The position numbers and the translations under genes are program-made. Positions 1 to 8,084 of a stretch of 64,000 nt of DNA are shown one piece after another. The notes below the pieces were generated by a model that saw nothing but the letters and a program-made list of their open reading frames with translations, had not been told where the DNA came from and did not search any database. Each line of letters starts with the position of its first letter. The stretch's first letter is position 1. Origin of the DNA: a bacterium (GTDB lineage: Bacteria; Acidobacteriota; Thermoanaerobaculia; Multivoradales; J023); contig JAAELT010000194.1 of the NCBI GenBank assembly GCA_024226315.1, positions 1 to 64,000 of the forward strand. Reading direction: 5' to 3'.

Positions 1-945
1 CAGCAGGCCGCGGACCCCGTCCTCGATCAGCTCATCCGGCCCGTAGGGGCAGCGGGTCGAGATCACGGGCGTGCCGCAGGCCATTGCCTCGATCAACACG
101 TTCGGAAAACCTTCCCAGCGGCTGGAGAGAGCGAAACAATCCGCGGCGCGAAAGAAAGGGAAGGGATTGTCCCTGAACCCCAGCCATCGCACCCTCGGCG
201 CGATTCCGAGGCGACTGGCCAGCGCCTGGAGCCGCTTCTTCTCACTCCCCTCTCCCAGCATCCACAGCTCCGCACGAGGCACGCGGAGCCGGCTGAATGC
301 CGTCAGCAGCAGCGCCTGGTGCTTCTGGGGATGCAAACGGCCAGCGTGGACGACGACGAAGGTCTCCGGAGGGCGCTCGAGCGGCAGGGGCTCCGCGGCC
401 AGCCGGGCAACTCTGTCGACGTCCACGGGGTTGGGCAACGTCTGCAGCCGGTGCGGATCGAGGTTTAGATGCCGGGCGAGCGCGCTCTCGACCCCCTTCG
501 AGCACGCCACCACCCGGTCGGCCCGAGGGAGGATCCGCCGCGCCCAGACACCCTTCCAGGCGGTCAGCTCACGCTCCGGCGGATTCATCAGGCGGCAGGC
601 CCAGGCAGAGCGCTTTCGCGCCCGAACGACGGCCTCTCCCGTGAGCAGACTCGGATAGCTGAGCATCGACAACACGCAGTCGGGACGGATCTCGTCGATC
701 AGGCGGCGCAGCCGGGAGATGGTGCGCGGGAAATGCCACGGCCGGGTCTTGTCGAGGACCCGCACCGGGAGATCGGACGGCGCCGGGTAGGCGGAAGGGG
801 TCCGCCACAGCGCGACGTGGATGTCGAGCTCGTCGCGCGGCAGGTGATGCGCCAGGATCGAGAACTCGCGTTCGGCCCCACCACCCGACAAATCGGAGAT
901 GGTCATCAGCAGCCGCAGGGGACGCCCGCTTCCCGTGCCGCTCAT
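1..945 (-). CDS. Glycosyltransferase family 4, 3' end outside window
   Basis: This frame is open for 315 codons from an ATG at 945 to the window edge, so the C-terminus is missing. The protein reads as a GT-B, GT4 retaining glycosyltransferase that moves a sugar from a nucleotide donor in the cytoplasm. The N-terminus has a Gly-rich loop (SDLSGGGAEREF), the middle has the donor-domain start (VVVHAGRLHPQKHQ), and the late part has the EX7E-like motif (SRWEGFPNVLIEAMACG). Its ATG overlaps the stop of the upstream GT4 gene by 4 bases, so the two are probably translationally coupled. Substrate is unknown. Confidence 0.85.
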   Translation of the reverse strand, partial: MSGTGSGRPLRLLMTISDLSGGGAEREFSILAHHLPRDELDIHVALWRTPSAYPAPSDLPVRVLDKTRPWHFPRTISRLRRLIDEIRPDCVLSMLSYPSLLTGEAVVRARKRSAWACRLMNPPERELTAWKGVWARRILPRADRVVACSKGVESALARHLNLDPHRLQTLPNPVDVDRVARLAAEPLPLERPPETFVVVHAGRLHPQKHQALLLTAFSRLRVPRAELWMLGEGSEKKRLQALASRLGIAPRVRWLGFRDNPFPFFRAADCFALSSRWEGFPNVLIEAMACGTPVISTRCPYGPDELIEDGVRGLL

Positions 946-2003
946 GACGCCAGGGACTCGAGCCATGGGTCCCAGACCTCGGTGGCGCGCCGGTAGGAGA
1001 AGTCGGGCCGCATCTCCAGGACCCGGGCTCGCAGCCGGCGGTAGACCTCGCCGTCACCGAGCAGACGCTCGAGGCAGGCGGCGAGAGCCCCGGCGTCGTC
1101 TTCTTCGAAGAGTAGACCGTTCTCGCCGTCGGCGATCAGGTCGGGGATGGTGCCGACAGGGGTCGCGACCGGCACCAATCCACAGCACATGCCCTCGACC
1201 AGGGCGAAGGGAAACCCCTCGCGGTAGGAGGCGATGACGACCATCCGGGCGTCGGCCAGGTAGCGCTGGACGTCGTAGGTGTAACCGACGAAGTCGACCG
1301 CGCCGGAGAGCTCCAGGAGGAGCGCCAGGGCCTCCAGCTCGTCGCGCCTCGGCCCGTCGCCGACGATGCACAGGCGCGCCGCGGGGTAGCGGTCGAGGAT
1401 CTTGCGGAAGGCGCGCAGGATCAGGTCGACCCGCTTGCGGCGAATCAGCTGCCCGACGAACACGAAGTCGTAGCCCGCCGCATCCGGCTCGGCCACGGTG
1501 AAGCGCTCGAGATCGACGCAGTGCGGTAGGACCGCGATCTTCTCCGCCGCGAGGCCGCGGGCGACCATCTCGTCGCGCATCCGTTTGCCCGTGGCGGTGA
1601 GGAAATCGGCGCCGGCGAAGGTGGGCAGGGTCCACCGGCCCCAGGCGCCCGCGACGTCGCGGTACCAGTCGCTGCCGATGAAACCGAAATGCATCGGCTT
1701 GCCGTGTCGCCGTGCAGCACGCTCGGCGATCAGGCCGTAGGGAATCGGATTGAACGAGACGAAGGCCGCCACCTCGGGACGCTCGCCGAGCCGCAAGCAC
1801 TCCTTGCGCATGCGGAGCCAGCGCCGGGGCTTCGGGGACTGAGGCGTCAGCACATACTCGCTCTTCGGGATCTCGGCGTATCGGCTGACTCGCGAACGGA
1901 CGATCCACACGCGCGACACCGACGGATGCCGGGCGATCGGGGTCAGGTAGTGACAGACCAGAGCATCGCTCAGCTCCAGGCAACACACGATCTCATAGGC
2001 CAT
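942..2003 (-). CDS. Glycosyltransferase family 4
   Basis: A 353-residue GT-B glycosyltransferase, a normal length for GT4. The donor domain starts near residue 180 (FVFVGQLIRRKRVDLILRAF). The nucleotide-sugar motif YREGFPFALVEGM lies at about 260-272, and TPVGTIPDLI follows it. The sequence shows no membrane segment, so it likely works at the inner face of the membrane on a lipid-linked glycan. It is the first gene of the leftward pair and is divergent from the GT2 gene at 2130. Acceptor and donor cannot be assigned. Confidence 0.9.
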   Translation of the reverse strand: MAYEIVCCLELSDALVCHYLTPIARHPSVSRVWIVRSRVSRYAEIPKSEYVLTPQSPKPRRWLRMRKECLRLGERPEVAAFVSFNPIPYGLIAERAARRHGKPMHFGFIGSDWYRDVAGAWGRWTLPTFAGADFLTATGKRMRDEMVARGLAAEKIAVLPHCVDLERFTVAEPDAAGYDFVFVGQLIRRKRVDLILRAFRKILDRYPAARLCIVGDGPRRDELEALALLLELSGAVDFVGYTYDVQRYLADARMVVIASYREGFPFALVEGMCCGLVPVATPVGTIPDLIADGENGLLFEEDDAGALAACLERLLGDGEVYRRLRARVLEMRPDFSYRRATEVWDPWLESLAS

Positions 2004-2129
2004 AGAATGTACCGCGCTCCTCGTCGGCGAAACGGCAGTCTACCTCAACCGTCACATTCGAAGACTCGGCTGCTAGACTGGCGCTCCTTGCCTCGCTCCA
2101 CGACTCGACTAGGCTTTTAGAGATCTTCG

Positions 2130-3119
2130 ATGAAGGTCATCATCCAGATCCCCTGCTTCAACGAGGAGCGCACTCTTCCCCAGACCCTGGCGGACCTGCC
2201 GGCGGAGATCCCGGGGGTCGACGAGCTCGAAGTGCTGGTGATCGACGACGGCTCGACCGACCGCACCGCCGAGGTGGCGCGGGAGCAGGGCGTCCACCAC
2301 GTCGTCAGCCACCACCTCAACCAGGGCCTGGCCAGCGCTTTTCGCAGCGGCATCGACACTTGTCTGAAGCTCGGCGCCGACGTCATCGTCAACACCGACG
2401 CCGACAACCAGTACGCCGGTTGCGACATTCCGCGGCTGGTGGCTCCGATCCTCGAGGGCAAAGCCGACATCGTGATCGGCGACCGGCAGACCGACAGCAT
2501 CGAACACTTCTCCTTCGTCAAGAAGAAGCTCCAGCGCCTCGGCGGCATGGTGGTCCGAAAACTCTCCAAGACCGACGTGCCCGACGTCGTCAGCGGATTT
2601 CGCGCCATCTCACGCGATGCCGCCCTGCAGTTCAATATCTTTTCTTTCTTCAGCTATACGATCGAAATGATCATCCAGTCCGGGAAGAAACGCCTGAACA
2701 TCGCTTCTGTGCCGGTTGGCGTCAATGCTCAGACTCGCGAGTCGCGCCTGTTCGAGAGCATGCCGAAGTTCATCGAGCAGTCCGCCCTGACCCTGATCCG
2801 CACCTACTCGATGTATCACGCGTTGCGCGTGTTTTTCTATATCGGCTTCGTCTTCTCGATCATCGGAACGATTCCGATCGCCCGGTTCCTGTATTTCTAT
2901 TTCCGCGGCGATGGTGGTGGTCACCTCCAATCCCTGGTTCTGGGCGGCGTACTCGTGACGATGGGATTCATGGCTTTTCTGATCGGTTTGCTCGCGGACG
3001 TCATCGCGTTCAACCGGCAGTTGCTCGAACGCATTCTCGAACGGCTGCGGCGCCTCGAGCTGACAGTGGATCTCGGCGAGTCGCGGCGCAACGTCGACGA
3101 GCCGCCGGCTGGGCCGTAG
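2130..3119 (+). CDS. DPM1-like glycosyltransferase family 2 with C-terminal membrane anchor
   Basis: A 329-residue GT2 enzyme of the dolichyl/polyprenyl-phosphate glycosyltransferase type. The nucleotide-binding motif is VIDDGSTD (about 37-44) and the metal-binding DAD motif falls at about 90-92. Two hydrophobic helices near residues 230-285 anchor it, as in GtrB/ArnC-type proteins. The family makes polyprenyl-phosphate-linked monosaccharides used by GT-C enzymes, and two GT-C-like genes follow directly. A longer alternative in the opposite strand is a shadow. The sugar is not predictable. Confidence 0.9.
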   Translation: MKVIIQIPCFNEERTLPQTLADLPAEIPGVDELEVLVIDDGSTDRTAEVAREQGVHHVVSHHLNQGLASAFRSGIDTCLKLGADVIVNTDADNQYAGCDIPRLVAPILEGKADIVIGDRQTDSIEHFSFVKKKLQRLGGMVVRKLSKTDVPDVVSGFRAISRDAALQFNIFSFFSYTIEMIIQSGKKRLNIASVPVGVNAQTRESRLFESMPKFIEQSALTLIRTYSMYHALRVFFYIGFVFSIIGTIPIARFLYFYFRGDGGGHLQSLVLGGVLVTMGFMAFLIGLLADVIAFNRQLLERILERLRRLELTVDLGESRRNVDEPPAGP

Positions 3120-3150
3120 ACCTCGGCCGTTCACGCTCGGCCCGCCGTCG

Positions 3151-5022
3151 ATGGCATACCTCCTTTACCACGGTATGATGCTCGGCTTGCTGGCCGCCTC
3201 CTGCTGGTCGGCGGGCATCGCCCTGTCTCCCGTGCTCGGGCGCCGGCCCGGACTCGGCGACCTCCGGCTTCTGGCTCGATTCTGCCTCGGTCTCGCGGCC
3301 TTGACGCTGATCGTCTTTCTCCTCAGCGCCACCGGCCTGTTACGGAGCCGCCTGTTGTGGGCTCTGATGGCCTTGCTGCTCGCCGGCGCCCTGGTGCACC
3401 TCACTCGGCGAGGCCGAGGGGCGTGGCCGGTTCGCGGCATGCCCGGTCTCGAGGCCCTGGTCTACCTGGCGCTGCTTCTCGCTTTGCTCACACCTTTCTT
3501 TCTTCTCGCCGTCACTCCGGCGGTAACCGGCGACGCCGGCGTATATCACCTGACGCTGCCCAAGCTCTTCCTCGCCCACCAGGGATTCCGGCCGGTGCCG
3601 CTGAACGTCTACTCGACCTGGCCGCTGGGCGTGGAGCTGTTGTTCGCGGTGGCGATGGCGATCGCGGATTACGTGCTGGCCAAGCTGGTGCACTTCGGTT
3701 TCGGCCTGCTGACTCTCTACGCCCTCTACGCCGGCTGCCGCGCGCACCACCGCCCGGAAAGCGGCTGGCTCGCCATGATCTTCTTTCTCGCCAACGGTGT
3801 GGTCGGCTTCGAGCTGCGCGTGGCCTATGTCGACCTGGCCTATGCCTTCTACTTCCTGGCCGCTTTCCTTTTCATGCTGCAAGCGCGCACAGATTCACCC
3901 GCTGCCGGAACGGCGCTCACGCTCTCGGGGTTGTGCTGCGGCCTGATGGCGGGCGTCAAGGTCACCGGCATCGTCGGCGCCGCCGTCATCGGCGCGCTCT
4001 TTCTGCCCCACCTGGTCTCCGCCTGGCGGCGAGGCAACGCGCGACCGGTACTGACGTCGTTCCTGACCCGGTTCTGTCTGCCGGTCACGATCCTCTGGAC
4101 GCCCTGGCTGGCGCGGGCCGCCTGGCTCACCGGAAATCCGTTCTACCCCTTCTTCCACGATCTCCTCGGCGGGCCGGACTGGAGCTCGTCTCTCACCGGC
4201 CAGCTTCAGGCCTGGCAAAGCTCGATCGGCATGGGCCGGACGCCGGTCGATTACCTGTTGCTGCCGGTGCGGGTGATTCTCGCCGGCGGCCGGGGATACG
4301 AACGCTTCGACGGCGAGATCGGCGCTTTCTGGATCGTGCTGCTGCCCCTGGCGGCGTGGGCCGCGTGGCGCGTCCCACTGGTGCGCACCTGCCTGGGCGC
4401 CTCCGGCCTGTATTTCCTCTTCTGGAGCCTTTCGTCACAGCAGATGCGGTTCCTGATCCCGGTGTTGCCGCTGCTGGCGATCGCCGGCGCCGTGGCGGTG
4501 GTAGAGCTGGTGGGCCGGCTACCGTCGGCGCGCGGACGCCGGTTGGCGCGCGTGCTCGGCGTCGTCGCCGCGGCGACCTTCCTGGTTGTAACCCAGGGCC
4601 GGGAGCTCGCCGCCGGCTACCGGACATTCGGTGTCTACCTCCGCGCCGAAGGCGACCTCCTGACCACGGCCGGTCATCCCGTGCACGCATTCGTCAACCG
4701 GAGCCTGCCGGAGGACGCGAAGCTGCTCCTGCTCAACACCAACCAGGCCTTCTTCTTTGACCGCGAGATCCTCGCGGACAGCTTTTTCGAGGCCTCGCAG
4801 ATCGCCGAGTGGCTGCGCCCCGCAGCGAGCGTGGCACAGCTGCGCAAGTTGCTGGACGGCCGCGGCGTCAGCCATCTGCTGATCGAGCACCGGCCGCTGC
4901 CGATCGGTTACCCGCCGGTTCTCGGCGAGCTGCTCCGGGATCCGGACCACGTCGAGCAAATCCATCTGTCCGAGGACCGGCGATTCTCCGTCTTCGCCTT
5001 GAAGCCTGGTGAAGCGGAATGA
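3151..5022 (+). CDS. Multi-pass membrane GT-C-like glycosyltransferase
   Basis: A 623-residue protein with about 11-13 hydrophobic helices and a soluble C-terminal tail, the layout of GT-C (ArnT/PMT-like) glycosyltransferases. The first large loop carries an acidic motif typical of the fold (TGDAGVYHLTLPK, about 128-140). GT-C enzymes take a sugar from polyprenyl phosphate on the outer face of the inner membrane. The preceding DPM1-like gene could supply that donor. The stop overlaps the next ATG (ATGA). Acceptor unknown; the GT-C assignment rests on topology and loop motif only. Confidence 0.75.
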   Translation: MAYLLYHGMMLGLLAASCWSAGIALSPVLGRRPGLGDLRLLARFCLGLAALTLIVFLLSATGLLRSRLLWALMALLLAGALVHLTRRGRGAWPVRGMPGLEALVYLALLLALLTPFFLLAVTPAVTGDAGVYHLTLPKLFLAHQGFRPVPLNVYSTWPLGVELLFAVAMAIADYVLAKLVHFGFGLLTLYALYAGCRAHHRPESGWLAMIFFLANGVVGFELRVAYVDLAYAFYFLAAFLFMLQARTDSPAAGTALTLSGLCCGLMAGVKVTGIVGAAVIGALFLPHLVSAWRRGNARPVLTSFLTRFCLPVTILWTPWLARAAWLTGNPFYPFFHDLLGGPDWSSSLTGQLQAWQSSIGMGRTPVDYLLLPVRVILAGGRGYERFDGEIGAFWIVLLPLAAWAAWRVPLVRTCLGASGLYFLFWSLSSQQMRFLIPVLPLLAIAGAVAVVELVGRLPSARGRRLARVLGVVAAATFLVVTQGRELAAGYRTFGVYLRAEGDLLTTAGHPVHAFVNRSLPEDAKLLLLNTNQAFFFDREILADSFFEASQIAEWLRPAASVAQLRKLLDGRGVSHLLIEHRPLPIGYPPVLGELLRDPDHVEQIHLSEDRRFSVFALKPGEAE

Positions 5023-6716
5023 CTTCGAGCGCGATCGACGAACGCACCCTTCGGCGACTGATCCCAGCGATCCTGGTCGCCGTCCTGCTCGCCTGGTGCG
5101 GCGCGGCGCTCGATCAGTACAACGTCACCTGGGACGAGGCGCTGGGCGACTTCTTCTTCGGCCAGCGCTACCTGTCGTTCTTCACCTCGTTCGACCCCGT
5201 CTACCTCGACTTCCGCGCCGACCCCTACCCGGAGGATCACGTGCCCGACCTGCGCCGGTCGCCATTCCGCACCCGGCCCTGGGAGCACTATCCGGTGGCC
5301 AGCACGCTGGCCGCCGCCTGCTCCAACGTATTGTCCGGCTGGCTCGGCCTGCTCGATCCGTTCGACGGCTTCCACGCCGCCAACCTGCTGCTGGCAGGAG
5401 TCCTGGCCTGGGTCTTCTACCGCTTCTGCGAGCGGCGTCACGGCGCGCTCGCCGCGACCGCGGCGGTGGTGCTGCTGTTCTCCTCACCACGCGTCTTCGC
5501 CCACCTGATGGCCAACGTCAAGGACTTCCCTTTGATGGTGTTCTTCACCCTCGCCGCGGTGGTCTTCGCCCGCGCCTGGGAGAGCGGCTCGACGCGGGGC
5601 CTGCTGGCGGCCGGCGTGCTGTGGGGACTCGCCCTCGGCACCAAGGTCAACGCCCTCTTCCTGCCGGCCATCCCGCTGGGGCTGTTGGTGCTCGGCGGCG
5701 TGCCGGAGCCCTGGAAGGGGCGGCGAGGCCGTTGGTTGTGGACACTGGCCGGTGCCGGCGCGTTGGGGGTCATGGTGATGTTCGTGGTGTGGCCGTATCT
5801 GTGGGCCGATCCACTCGGTCGCATGGCCGAGAATCTGCGCTTCGTGGTCTTCCGAGAAGACAGCACGAGGCTCGAGAGCTTCGCGCCGGTGGTTCAGGCC
5901 ATCTGGCTCACAACCCCGCCGGCGTTCCTGGCGCTCTTCGCCGTCGGGCTCATCCCTTGTCTGAAAGCCGCCTGGACACGTGACCGCCACGCCCTGCTGC
6001 CCCTGGTCTGGATCGCCGCGGTTCTGGCGCGTTACCTGGTGCCGCGGGCGGTGAACTACGACGGCGTGCGCCACTTCCTGGAGCTGTTCCCAGCCATGGC
6101 AATCGTGGCCGGCGTGGGCGTCGCCTGGCTGGCCAAGCATGCCTCGAACGCTCTTCGCCGCTTCGGGGCCCGGCCGGTGCGCATCGCCATCCTGGTCCTC
6201 GCCCTGCTGCCGGGGGCGTGGACCCTGTTGCGCACCCACCCCTTCCAGCTCGCCTACTGGAACGCCTTCGCCGGCGGCTACGCCGGCGCCCGAGCGAACG
6301 ACCTGCCCCAGGCCTGCGACTACTGGGGCACCAGCTACCGGTTGGGCCTCGAATGGCTCAACACCAACGCGCCGGAGGGCGCCCTGGTCGCCGTGCCGGT
6401 GATCGAGCACGCCGTGCGCCTGGTGGCCCCGCACCGCCTGCGCGACGACCTGCTGCTGTTGCCCATCACCACTCCATACTCGCCCCGCATCGACGCCGAA
6501 CGCCTGCGCCTCACCCGAGAGGAAGCCCGCAACCGCCCCGTCTACGTCATGTTCGTCGAGCGCCGGGACTGGATGAACGAGCTGATGCGAGACTGCCTGG
6601 AGAACCTCGAGCCCGAGGTCGAATGGCAGCTCGAGGGGGAGCCGGTGCTCGCGATCTACCGATACACGGAACGACCGGACAACCCCGAAGGGGTTGCATC
6701 CAACAGCCCAGGATAA
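5019..6716 (+). CDS. GT39-like (PMT family) membrane glycosyltransferase
   Basis: A 565-residue multi-pass membrane protein. The first extracytoplasmic loop has the WDE motif characteristic of dolichyl-phosphate-mannose protein mannosyltransferase-type enzymes (NVTWDEALGDFFFG, about 33-46). A helix with GLALGTKVNALFLP and a soluble C-terminal segment follow. It starts inside the stop codon of the previous GT-C gene. The last eleven codons and the TAA stop (6681-6716) lie inside a REP-like repeat, so the native C-terminus appears to have been replaced by repeat sequence. Confidence 0.85.
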   Translation: MTSSAIDERTLRRLIPAILVAVLLAWCGAALDQYNVTWDEALGDFFFGQRYLSFFTSFDPVYLDFRADPYPEDHVPDLRRSPFRTRPWEHYPVASTLAAACSNVLSGWLGLLDPFDGFHAANLLLAGVLAWVFYRFCERRHGALAATAAVVLLFSSPRVFAHLMANVKDFPLMVFFTLAAVVFARAWESGSTRGLLAAGVLWGLALGTKVNALFLPAIPLGLLVLGGVPEPWKGRRGRWLWTLAGAGALGVMVMFVVWPYLWADPLGRMAENLRFVVFREDSTRLESFAPVVQAIWLTTPPAFLALFAVGLIPCLKAAWTRDRHALLPLVWIAAVLARYLVPRAVNYDGVRHFLELFPAMAIVAGVGVAWLAKHASNALRRFGARPVRIAILVLALLPGAWTLLRTHPFQLAYWNAFAGGYAGARANDLPQACDYWGTSYRLGLEWLNTNAPEGALVAVPVIEHAVRLVAPHRLRDDLLLLPITTPYSPRIDAERLRLTREEARNRPVYVMFVERRDWMNELMRDCLENLEPEVEWQLEGEPVLAIYRYTERPDNPEGVASNSPG

Positions 6717-6735
6717 GCGAAGCGCCACCCTGGGT
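6679..6735 (+). repeat. REP-like palindromic element (copy 1)
   Basis: The stretch begins with the palindrome AACCCCGAAGGGGTTG and is followed by CCAACAGCCCAGG, a TAAGCGAAGCGCC linker and ACCCTGGGT, which pairs with the CCCAGG arm. A near-identical copy lies at 30469-30526, and an inverted relative at 30636-30710. Short, dispersed, hairpin-forming and partly intragenic, it behaves like a REP element. Confidence 0.8.
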
Positions 6736-6775
6736 ATCAGCGGCCACCCCTTCGAGATCGACTGATGGCAGATTC

Positions 6776-6821
6776 TGTCGACTGCGCTCGACAGAATCAA
6801 GACTGTCGAGTACGATCGACA
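6776..6821. promoter_or_regulatory. Twin palindromic operator upstream of the AAA ATPase
   Basis: Two copies of TGTCGA-N6-TCGACA lie at 6776-6793 and 6804-6821. They have identical 6-bp arms and 6-bp spacers and are 28 bp apart. The first extends to 11-bp arms (6771-6781 and 6788-6798). The second ends two bases before the ATG at 6824. Such placement fits binding of a dimeric regulator that blocks transcription or translation start of the following gene. The binding protein is not identified. Confidence 0.6.
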
Positions 6822-6823
6822 CC

Positions 6824-8023
6824 ATGTCCGAGCTCGACGTCCTCGAAGTCGCCGGCACCTGGAGCTTCTGGGATCGTCCGGTGCCGGCGTCCGTCCCGCG
6901 TGACGTCGACCTGCCCTCCGCGCTGCGCGACTCGCTCTGCCTTGCGATCCAGGGTGTTCGTCGCTGTGGCAAGTCCACGCTGCTCCAGCAATTGATCGCG
7001 CGGTATCGGCTCGATCCCGAGCGCTGCGCGCTCCTCAACTTCGAGGACCCGCGTCTTGCCCGGGCGCAATCCTTCGACACTCTTGATCGGCTCGTGGCGC
7101 GGTTTCGCGAGCGCCACGGGAGCGCTGGGCTCCTCTACTTTTTTCTCGACGAGATTCAGGGGGTCGAGGGTTGGCAGCGCTGGCTGCGCGCGCAGCTCGA
7201 TCGCCCCAGCGGCAACGTCTTCGTGATCACGGGCTCGAACGCGAGATTACTCTCGGGCGAGCTGTCCTCGGTGCTCACCGGTCGCCATCTCACCGTGGAG
7301 CTCTTCCCCTTCGATCTCGATGAGCGACGGCGAAGCGATCCGGAGGTCACCCTCGACCAGTTCCTGGCTGAAGGGGGCTTTCCCGAGCCGCTCGCCATGG
7401 CGGACGGGGACCGGCTCCGGCGCCAATACTTCCACGACATCGTCGAGCGGGACGTCCGCGAACGCATCGGTGCACGCTCGAGCGCGGCGATCCGGCAGGT
7501 GGTGCAGATGGCGTACGAGTCGGCCGGCTCCGAGATGAGCCTCCGGCGCCTCGCCGGGGCCACGGGTATTGCCGTCGATACGGCGAAGGGGTACCTGGAG
7601 GCCTGCGAGGCGGCCTACCTCCTCTTCGCGTGCCCGTACTTCGCGTTCTCGGAGAGAAAGCGCGCGAGTCGGAACCGCAAGTACTATCCGATCGACACCG
7701 GGCTGAGAAGAGTGGTCGTGACGCGAGGCGGCGCCGACCTTGGGAAGTCGCTCGAGTGTGCCACCTACTTGGCGCTGCGGCGACGCTTCGGCGAGGTGTC
7801 CTACTGGCGTGAGCAAGGAGAGGTCGACTTCGTGGTCACCACCAACGGGCGCATCGTGCCCGTTCAGGTGACGTGGGCCGAGCCGCTTGATCGCCATCAT
7901 CGCGCCCTCGAGAAGTTCTACGAGCGCCATCCGCAGGCGGAGGAAGCCATCTTCGTCACAGGCGCGCGCTTCGAGGAAGCTCTCTCGCTCATCGAGCTGC
8001 GGGCGAGCCTGGTTCCGGGTTGA
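6824..8023 (+). CDS. AAA-family ATPase with DUF4143 C-terminal domain
   Basis: A 399-residue protein. Walker A is GVRRCGKST (44-52), Walker B is YFFLDEIQ (about 105-112), and a sensor-like segment follows (VFVITGSNARLL). The C-terminal DUF4143 region has a nuclease-like GEVDFVV...VPVQV pattern near residues 345-365. Start chosen at 6824, because the open frame upstream runs through the glycosyltransferase gene and the ATG follows the twin palindrome. Members of this widespread family often behave as mobile cargo; their role is poorly defined. It interrupts a glycan locus and is flanked by repeats, suggesting insertion. Confidence 0.85.
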   Translation: MSELDVLEVAGTWSFWDRPVPASVPRDVDLPSALRDSLCLAIQGVRRCGKSTLLQQLIARYRLDPERCALLNFEDPRLARAQSFDTLDRLVARFRERHGSAGLLYFFLDEIQGVEGWQRWLRAQLDRPSGNVFVITGSNARLLSGELSSVLTGRHLTVELFPFDLDERRRSDPEVTLDQFLAEGGFPEPLAMADGDRLRRQYFHDIVERDVRERIGARSSAAIRQVVQMAYESAGSEMSLRRLAGATGIAVDTAKGYLEACEAAYLLFACPYFAFSERKRASRNRKYYPIDTGLRRVVVTRGGADLGKSLECATYLALRRRFGEVSYWREQGEVDFVVTTNGRIVPVQVTWAEPLDRHHRALEKFYERHPQAEEAIFVTGARFEEALSLIELRASLVPG

Positions 8024-8054
8024 CGAGCGCCCCGCAGGGGCAAGACAGGAGTAG

Positions 8055-8074
8055 CCTGCGGTTTCAACCGCAGG
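8055..8074. repeat. Hairpin between convergent genes
   Basis: CCTGCGGTT (8055-8063) pairs perfectly with AACCGCAGG (8066-8074) across a 2-base loop. It lies in the 61-bp gap between the convergent AAA ATPase and the TPR-glycosyltransferase gene. It has no following T-run, so it is more like a dispersed REP hairpin than an intrinsic terminator. Confidence 0.55.
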
Positions 8075-8084
8075 TGGAGGGCGA

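Noticed and set aside
6218..6823. Longer N-terminus of the AAA/DUF4143 ATPase
   Set aside because: It overlaps the glycosyltransferase gene in another frame and lacks family similarity; the family starts shortly before the Walker A motif.
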